From assembly GCF_000226095.1 (NCBI RefSeq), contig NC_016477.1, positions 1,674,001 to 1,738,000 on the forward strand: a stretch of DNA of 64,000 nucleotides, in the 5' to 3' direction. A program made the position numbers and the translations under genes. The notes under the pieces were generated by a model that saw only the letters and a list, made by a program, of their open reading frames with translations, had not been told where the DNA came from and did no database searches. Positions 57,414-64,000 of the stretch are shown one piece after another. The DNA is from Thermothelomyces thermophilus ATCC 42464. Taxonomy: Eukaryota; Ascomycota; Sordariomycetes; Sordariales; Chaetomiaceae. Numbering within the stretch: position 1 is the first letter of the stretch; the number at the start of each line of letters is the position of its first letter.

Positions 57414-59119
57414 TTAGGGCGTCTTTGGGCGCTTCCAATAATATTGCTTCAGGACGATGGCGAGTTTAGCCACTCATCTTCAAGTCGCATATCCGCTAAG
57501 GAAAAAAAAAAACGAAATGGAGGGGAGGGGTAGAGGGGAAAGGGGAAGGAAGGGACCGGGGCGGGGGAAAAGCTCACCTTGTGTTGCTTCCGACAATTCC
57601 GCAAGCTCGGCTTGCGCAGCCCGTCCGTCACCGCTAGCCTCCGCTGCTCGTCGGTGTCCAGCTCCGGCGTGTAATAGTACTCGCTCTCGAGCGGCTTGCC
57701 TGCCGCGTCCTTCCCTTGCCGCCGGATGATGCCCACGCAGGGTGTCGACTCGATAATGATGCGCAGCTGCTCCTTGTTGACCATCTTGCGCTCCGCCGCC
57801 GGCAGGTTGTTCAAGATGGTCGAGAGCGGCGTTGACGAGAGCCGCGAGAAGGCCAGCTGGTTGATCATGTGGTTGGTTATGGTGGAGACCTCCTCGGCGC
57901 TCAGGCCGGTGAGAGCCTCCGGGGTGGGTGCCGAGGGAATGCTTGATGCTGCCGCCGCCGAGGAGTTTGCGTCTGCTGGCTTGAGCGGGGAGGGCGGCGG
58001 AAGGGGTGAGGACTCGAGGACGTCGGCCAGAGGATTGCGGGAGACGGGAGGCTTGACTCTCGGGGTCGCGGTCGAGAAGGACGCGAGACGGCCGGACACA
58101 TTGCTGGCGAATGGACCGAACGAGTGAACAATCGGGTCGTTCTCCTCGTTCGGCTCGTTCTCCGCGTCTGACTGCGGGTCGCTCAGGTCGCTCGAGAAGC
58201 TCTCTGCCGCCTGGGTCGCGAAGCTGGCGCCGGTGGCGGCCTTCTGGGGCTTGGGGGACTTCTCGTCGGCGCTGGCATCCTCGTAGATCTCCACCGGGGC
58301 ATCGTCCTGCTCGGTTCCGCGGGGCACCAGGCTGTCGAGGCTCGCGTTCGACGTCGACACGTTAGCCGGCGTGGGCGACTCCGGGCTGGCCAGACGCGTC
58401 GTCTTCCTCAGCGGGCTGCCCTGCAGCTCCGACCCTGCCCTCGCAACCCGCGGACGCGGCGATTCGTCCCAGGTCGAGTCGCTCAGATGGCCCAGCGCGT
58501 CCTGGTCCTTATCCCGACGCGGCCACCGCACCATCACCCTCGCGTCCTGGACGTCGATCATGATCTCGGCGCCCTCCGTTTCCGACGTGAACGAGTCGCC
58601 CTTGGCCAGCTCCCACGTCTGCCCCTGGCAGTGCAGCTTCAGCCCGTTCCACCCGGTGCAGACGATCTCGATCTTGTTGGGCTCCAGCGGGTTGGTCGCC
58701 GCGATGTAACGAGCCTTGACGTGGACTCGGCTGATGAGGCGGTTGGCAGAGAGCTGGTAGTGAGACGAGCTGCTGGAGCGGCCCATCAGAAGTGTCTCGC
58801 CGTTCTCGTTCAGCTCCACCGACGGGACACTGGTCAGCGGGGCGCGTTCGGATACTGTCGACTGCGTCCGCCTCGGGGCCGGACGAGAACCGAGCCTCGG
58901 AGGACTCGATGAGAGGATGCCGGTGCTCGAGGTCGGGGCGGGCGTGGGGTATTTGAGAAAGGCATTGGAGCTCGCGTGCCGCTTCGAGGGTCGCGGCAGC
59001 CCTGGCGAGGAAGACAGCGGCTCGAACGCCGGGAGGAGTGAAGGAGCAGAGCGCTTGACGCCGGCCGCGGTAGGCAGCGTGGGCTCCGGGGCTTTGGACG
59101 ACGACGGGGAAGAATCCAT
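57414..59119 (-). CDS. FHA-domain protein, TOS4/PLM2-like
   Basis: Exons are 59119-57578 and 57446-57414, giving 524 residues. The FHA domain spans about residues 100-200: GR at 113-114, SRVHV at 130-134, NG at 158-159, WELAKGDSFTSETEGAEIMI. Such domains bind phosphothreonine. The N-terminus (1-90) is Ser/Pro-rich and disordered. Residues 200-410 are a Ser/Pro/Glu-rich linker with SP/TP sites. The C-terminal block LPAAERKMVNKEQLRIIIES, then GIIRRQGKDAAGKPLESEYY and QYYWKRPKTP, matches the conserved tail of fungal TOS4-like proteins. Yeast Tos4/Plm2 are nuclear G1/S and DNA-damage-linked chromatin factors. The last exon is only 33 nt and uses the acceptor CTGAAG. The ATG at 59119 (MDSSPSSSK) is the first in frame. 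Confidence 0.87.
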
Positions 59120-61780
59120 ATTTGTAGGCACCCCCTGGTCAAGCAGTGGTCATGACAGTTTGCAGTGGTTAAGGAATGCTGAAGAACTGGTCGGGAACAC
59201 TCTGAGAAATGTGTGCCGAAACTCGGATTGAGGGTGCTTCACGACAAAACGCGTCGCACGCATGCGAACCTCTTCTTATCCACCCCCCACTTGTCTGATA
59301 CCGCGTTCCACGTGTAAGTCAGGTCTGGGCCGAGAAGCAAGAAACAGAAAAACGAGCGCTTTCGGGAATAAAGGCAGACGAGAGGACGAGAACAGAAACA
59401 AGCAAATTCGGTCGGATATCGATTTTGGAATTGGGAGAGGTGGCCGGGGCCAAAGTGTGCCGGGGTTGTGGGGATTTTGATATTTAAGAGCTGCAGGTCG
59501 TGGTCGTGTCTGCGGGACCGTGACCGTGGCTGGACCTGTTGCAGGACGCGATTTTGTCGTCGGAGCCTCCTTCGATCTTTCTGGGCGCGTTTTGGCGTGT
59601 TCAGGCCCACCGAGCCAGCGCGTCATTGTGCGGAAAGGGGGTCCCTTACAGCGTAAAATACGGCGTTCTTACTGCTCGAAGCGCGCCATTCCCAGCCGCC
59701 CGGATTTCGCATTTCTCCAACAGGCAACCCTAACCCCACTGAAATTGATCTCTTCTCCGCCTGGCTTAATCAACCTCTTCCTCAACTCTGCGGGAAGCTC
59801 GAGCGTTTCTAGAGGTATGGCTTCGTCGATTCTGCCTCAGATACAATCAGCGCAATTATTAAGGAGTAACCTGAGTCCACCCTGATGTCCATGCGGCCAC
59901 GGGCATAATTAGTTCTCGCGCGGACTCCTCAATAGCACGAACATGCATTTTGCAGAGGACGCACCGGATGGCGAGAAACTCGAGTCCATGTGTTCTCGAG
60001 TAACTCGCAGATTTGCACTTACAGCTGTCTTTCCATGATGTTTCTGCTTTATAGACGTGTCAGGGTCCGCCAACTACGACTACGAGATGGATGAACTTCT
60101 TTGCATCGATTACACGCATGAGGTATTAATTACCCGCCTGCTTATAACTACATCGACCCCTGAAGCATCAAACAATGGCTAAACCAAGTCATTGTTATAA
60201 TTGAGAAGACCTCATCAAGACGTTGAAATTCATGAGAGAAATATACTCATTTCCTACCCTCCTTTCCTCTGCTCTGCGTCGTTCTCTTTCCCTAGCATCG
60301 TTCCTTTCCGTTGCCCCATCTGCGCAACACAAGACACACCCAATTGGAGAACCGCCTGGCACAGAACAACAGCTTTCTGTTTCAGAGTTGTATATCTTTG
60401 GCTGAGAATAGCATGTTCTATCGGCCCTGTGTGAGCATAACTTAATCAGAGCTGGTATTCGTGAGTGTTGGACAACACTTTCCTATCCCAGCAAGAACTA
60501 GGGCAGAGGTGTTGAGAGAGTCAGTACCTAGGTAGGTGACCGTTCTTAGTGGGCACGGGGAAACTGTACGATTGTTCCTCCTCAATTGGATCCCAATTGG
60601 CTCCAACTGCTTGGCTCGAGACACCATCTGTTTGACAAGGGGCCAAATGTCGGCTGTAATAGACCAGTCCTTCTTGTTCCGTCCTTTAACATTGTTGGCA
60701 AACATCAGGTAGGGAGGTAGGCAGTCTTAGGCATGTTCCGCTTTCCCCCAGCCATCTTACGGTCCTCCGTGGGTTCTCTCCGCCTTTGCTGTCGGGGCAA
60801 CAACCAGGCTTCTGCCTCCGCATCAGTGGGCCTTGCAAATGGCCGTGAACAGACGGGAACTGTCAAGATGGCTACTCGAGAGCGTTCCGGAAGATACAGA
60901 GGACGACCAGTGCCTAGGTACGTATCCTTGACGCCGGCCTCTGACGTCGAATCTAAACATGATATTCACATGTACTTTCCTCAGACAAAAACTCCTCATT
61001 CAAACTGTTTGGCCTTGGTCGAGAACACGCAGTGGGACAGAATAATAGAACAAAGAAGTTGCCTTCGGCCATCGCTAGAGGAGCGATTAGAGGAGCTATA
61101 ATTAAGAGAAAAAGGACCTTGAGAGAAGAAGGACTCGAAGCAACTTGGCCATGTTGACAGTGTCTATGTTGACTCAGCTCCGATTACCTGTTATTTGCTG
61201 TTGATGTAAGGTGGTTATTCTCTTGGACAAGTACTTTACACAAGATGGCCGGAGAGCAGCTAGCGAAGCTGGTGGGAAAACCCCGGAACCATGCCTAACA
61301 GGACACGAATACGAGAGGTGCGTTGGGAGGGTCAAAAGAAAGCGGGAATGAGGGGTTAAAGATCTCGGGGGTGTCGCAGGTACCTATGGAGTATCAAACC
61401 TAGATGATCCAAGCAAGTATAGGAATCTCTGCCTAATTACCTTAGATACCTTAACTTATCTTATTACTCACTGGAACATCTGACATCAAGTCGAGCGGCA
61501 GTAGCTGGCCAAGGTAAGGTAATACCATTTACTTGATACGATGGTATGCAGGTATTCTAAGCAGTCATGATTGAGCCGTGGGCACGATAATTTACCTTAG
61601 GTTCTCTGAGCGCGCACACCCACTCAAAACAAAAACATGGATGTAAACAATACAATTATCAAGAATACAAACCATTAATTATTTACCCTCTTTTCTCCCC
61701 GCAACCTTCCAGCTCTTTTTCTTCTTTCCTTTATTTTTAACAACCCCCCCCTTCTTTCCTTCCCATCTTCTTTCCATCAG
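59120..61780. other. Intergenic region with one weak open frame
   Basis: FHA promoter region and 3' flank of the BBE-type oxidase. The plus-strand frame at 60733-61101 (122 codons, MFRFPPAILRSSVGSLRLCC) opens like a mitochondrial presequence but has no domain and an AT-rich second half. Confidence that it is a gene is about 0.2. Confidence 0.45.
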
Positions 61781-63720
61781 TCACTCCTCCTCCCAGGGAA
61801 CCTTCTGCCCGCCCCTCAGCAGGCGGACAAAGACGCGGTCCGGGTCGTAGCGGCGGGCGACCTGGCGGAGGCGGCGGAGGCTGGCGGGCCCGTAGCCGGC
61901 GATGACGGGCTGGCGCCACGAGGCGTCGTTCATGAAGACGTAGTCGAGGAAGGACCCCTCGGCGCGCGAGAGGCGGGCGACGCGGCCGTGCAGCGACCGC
62001 GCCGCCGCCTCCACCGCCCCGTCGTCGCCCGCCTCCCACCACAGCAGCTGCAGCGCCAGCCACGTCTGCGGCACCGCCCGCAGCCCCAGCGCGTTCCCTG
62101 CCCAATCCCCCTGCGGTTGCCTGCCCGCGTATGATGATGATGATGATGATGATGATGGTGGTGGCTGGTTAGGGGTGGTGGACGACGAGGAAGGGGAGGA
62201 GAGCGCGCCGACGCTCGCGTCGATGGGCTGGAAGCTGGCCACCAGCGTGCCGCCCGTCAGGGCCTGGATCTTGCCGACCTCGGGCGCCGTCAAGAGCAGG
62301 TTGCTGATGCCCGAGTAGGTGGAAGGGGTGGGCCGGAAGGATGTGGTATACCAGTTGTATCTGGGCGGAATTGCATCGCGTTAGCTCTTGTCGTCCGCGC
62401 TAGGTAATTAAGGCAACCCTGGTGCTGCCGCGCATTGAGCCGGCGGAGCGGGAATGGGAAAGGGGAGGGAGATGTGAGATGGGGAGAAGAAGATGACGAC
62501 ACACCTGGGAAACTCGGGCTGGAGGAAGTTGGTCATGAGATCGTTGAGCGTGGTGAGCGCGGTCGCGTCAGCAGTTGGCGTGAGGTTGTAAAACGCGGCG
62601 TATGCGGGCGGTTCCTCGACCGGCTTGAGGTAGACAAAGGTGACGAGGATGCCGTAGTCGGTTGCGTTGGTGATGGGGATGCTGATAAACAGGTTGGCGT
62701 ACGGGTCCTTGTCCTCGGCGGTCTGGTACTGATGCAGCGCATCCAGCACCTGCGGCATCTGCTCGATGGAATATGTGCGAAGGCCGCCCCAGGCCTCCTT
62801 GATGGGGTAGGTGGCAACGGTGAATTGGGTGACGATGCCTAGGTAGATAGGCCAGATAAGAGCAGGATGTGAGCGCACAGAACACACAGGCATGCAAAAG
62901 TTGGTTGGTTGGGGGGGGGGGTCTCCGTCGGAGGAACGACGTACCAAAGTTGTTTGCTCCTCCTTTTAGCGCCCAGAACAAGTCGGGATGCGACGTGGAG
63001 CTTGCCGTGACCAAAGTGCCGTTGGCCAAGACGACCTAACAATAATCATTGCGCTTGCTGTGAGCACTCCGTAGCACTAATATGCTAACTAATGTGCCCT
63101 AGGGGACAGCGTGCATCCCAGCACAGTCACCGGCAAGGGAGGTAAACAAATAATAGGGAGGTAGGTGGTCCGATATTTACCTTGTACTCCAGCACATTAT
63201 CACACGCCAGACCATAGAGATTGGACAGGTAGGAGAGTCCACCTGGAGAAGTGAAACGCAGAGTAGAAGGATGGAGTCAGTCTCGTGGTGAGTTGTCTCC
63301 GGGCCTGAATAGACGGAGGGGACAAACCTCCGAGGACGAGACCGCCGACGCCAACATCACCGACTCTTCCGCCGACGACGGTGACGTTGAACGGATCGAG
63401 GGTGGCGTACACCTCACCCCAGCGGGCGCCCGGACCGATGCCGGCCGTCTGCCGCTCCTTGTCGTACGAGATATGGTTGAGCTTGCCCAGGGAGATCAGC
63501 ACGCCCGTATTGATGTTGGCGTCGAAGGGGGCGGGAGAATGCCCCCCCGAGCGCACCGCGAAGGGGACATTTTTGCGGCCGAGCGTCGCGACGATGCTTT
63601 GGACCTCAGACGCCGAGCGGGGAGACGCGACGCAGGACGGCTTCTGCCACGAGGTTTGAGACCTGAACTTTATCTGCGTGAGAATCTCTTTTGGGACCTG
63701 GGTTGATTTTTGTGTGTGTG

Positions 63721-63753
<33 letters not shown>

Positions 63754-64000
63754 TTGTTTTCACCCCCTTTTTGTATTAATTATCCTAATCTGCCGCCTCT
63801 TTCTCCAGAAACAAAACTCCGTCCCGAGTCCGCGGGCAACCCCCGCACTCACACCCGATAGGTTCCCATATCCTCGGTGAGGTTCCTCATTTTGCGGGGT
63901 CTCAAGTAGAAATAAAGAAGATTGGGTGGTTCGGCTTACCAATTCTCAGTGGAGAGCTCTTGATAGCCTGCATCAGTGGGAAGTGTAATAACTTCCCCCA
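61781..64000 (-). CDS. BBE-type FAD-linked oxidoreductase (5' end outside window)
   Basis: Visible exons are 64000-63940 (continuing right), 63662-63328, 63242-63181, 63035-62945, 62838-62505 and 62360-61781. Introns use GT donors and AG acceptors and join in frame. Residues seen include [40 protein letters not shown] (His of GGHS is the covalent FAD ligand), [60 protein letters not shown] and the C-terminal [17 protein letters not shown]. It is a secreted or vacuolar type FAD oxidase (berberine-bridge/oligosaccharide-oxidase-like); the substrate is unknown. The signal peptide would be to the right. An inserted Ser run is encoded by a trinucleotide repeat near 62131-62155. The first visible intron holds a (GT)n run. 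Confidence 0.92.
62131..62155. repeat. (GAT)n trinucleotide run encoding poly-Ser in BBE gene
   Basis: The plus strand reads GATGATGAT; on the coding strand it is (TCA)n, giving about eight serines in a loop after PPP. Confidence 0.85.
63711..63754. repeat. (TG)n microsatellite in BBE intron
   Basis: A TG run of about 22 units with two TTTG interruptions, inside the intron between 63940 and 63662. Confidence 0.9.

Noticed and set aside
60733-61101. 122-codon plus-strand frame with presequence-like N-terminus
   Set aside because: Composition loses coding character after about codon 60; no domain. Kept only as a note.
5088-62845. CCTAGGTA motif at 5088, 46419, 60527, 60913 and 62838
   Set aside because: Five copies against about two expected by chance; one overlaps an intron acceptor. 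Not a strong signal.

Overview
The window is nuclear DNA of a filamentous ascomycete, most likely a member of the Sordariales (Chaetomiaceae-like). Short GT-AG introns of about 50-220 bp, GC-rich codon use, gene spacing of 1-3 kb and fungal-only families all support this. The AA9 protein closely resembles, from memory, AA9 enzymes of Thermothielavioides/Thermothelomyces. No database was consulted, so the placement is an inference. I recognise no prophage, retroelement, DNA transposon, CRISPR array, rRNA or tRNA gene.

Left third (1-25 kb): a PTH11-type rhodopsin-domain receptor cut by the left edge (-), a secreted tyrosinase (+), a long alpha/beta hydrolase with a disordered N-terminus (-), an unknown protein ending in a perfect hexapeptide repeat (+), IML2 (-), proteasome/TREX-2 subunit SEM1 (+) convergent with phosphoglycerate kinase (-), an Mpv17/PMP22 protein (-), a single-pass cysteine-rich membrane protein (-) and a small secreted protein hidden in a two-exon structure (-).

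Middle (25-46 kb): an APH-fold phosphotransferase-like protein (+), a gene-poor 2.9 kb stretch with eroded coding-like fragments, an UNC93-type transporter (+), a second Mpv17/PMP22 protein (+), mitochondrial dihydroorotate dehydrogenase (+), an AA9 lytic polysaccharide monooxygenase with a 9-nt microexon (-), an FAD monooxygenase fused to a polytopic membrane domain (-), and a decayed carnitine/choline acyltransferase (-).

Right third (46-64 kb): a 122-residue protein with three tandem C..CxxCxxxH units and an N-myristoylation signal (+), a cytochrome P450 (-), a UTP30-like L1-domain ribosome biogenesis factor (-), a TOS4-like FHA protein (-) and a BBE-type FAD oxidase cut by the right edge (-).

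Housekeeping genes (PGK, SEM1, DHODH, UTP30, FHA, IML2, Mpv17) are interleaved with secreted or oxidative enzymes (tyrosinase, AA9, P450, FAD-MO, BBE). The oxidative genes are separated by unrelated genes, so I do not call a biosynthetic cluster. Exon models were built by eye: each joins in frame, uses GT donors and AG acceptors, and restores family motifs across the joins.
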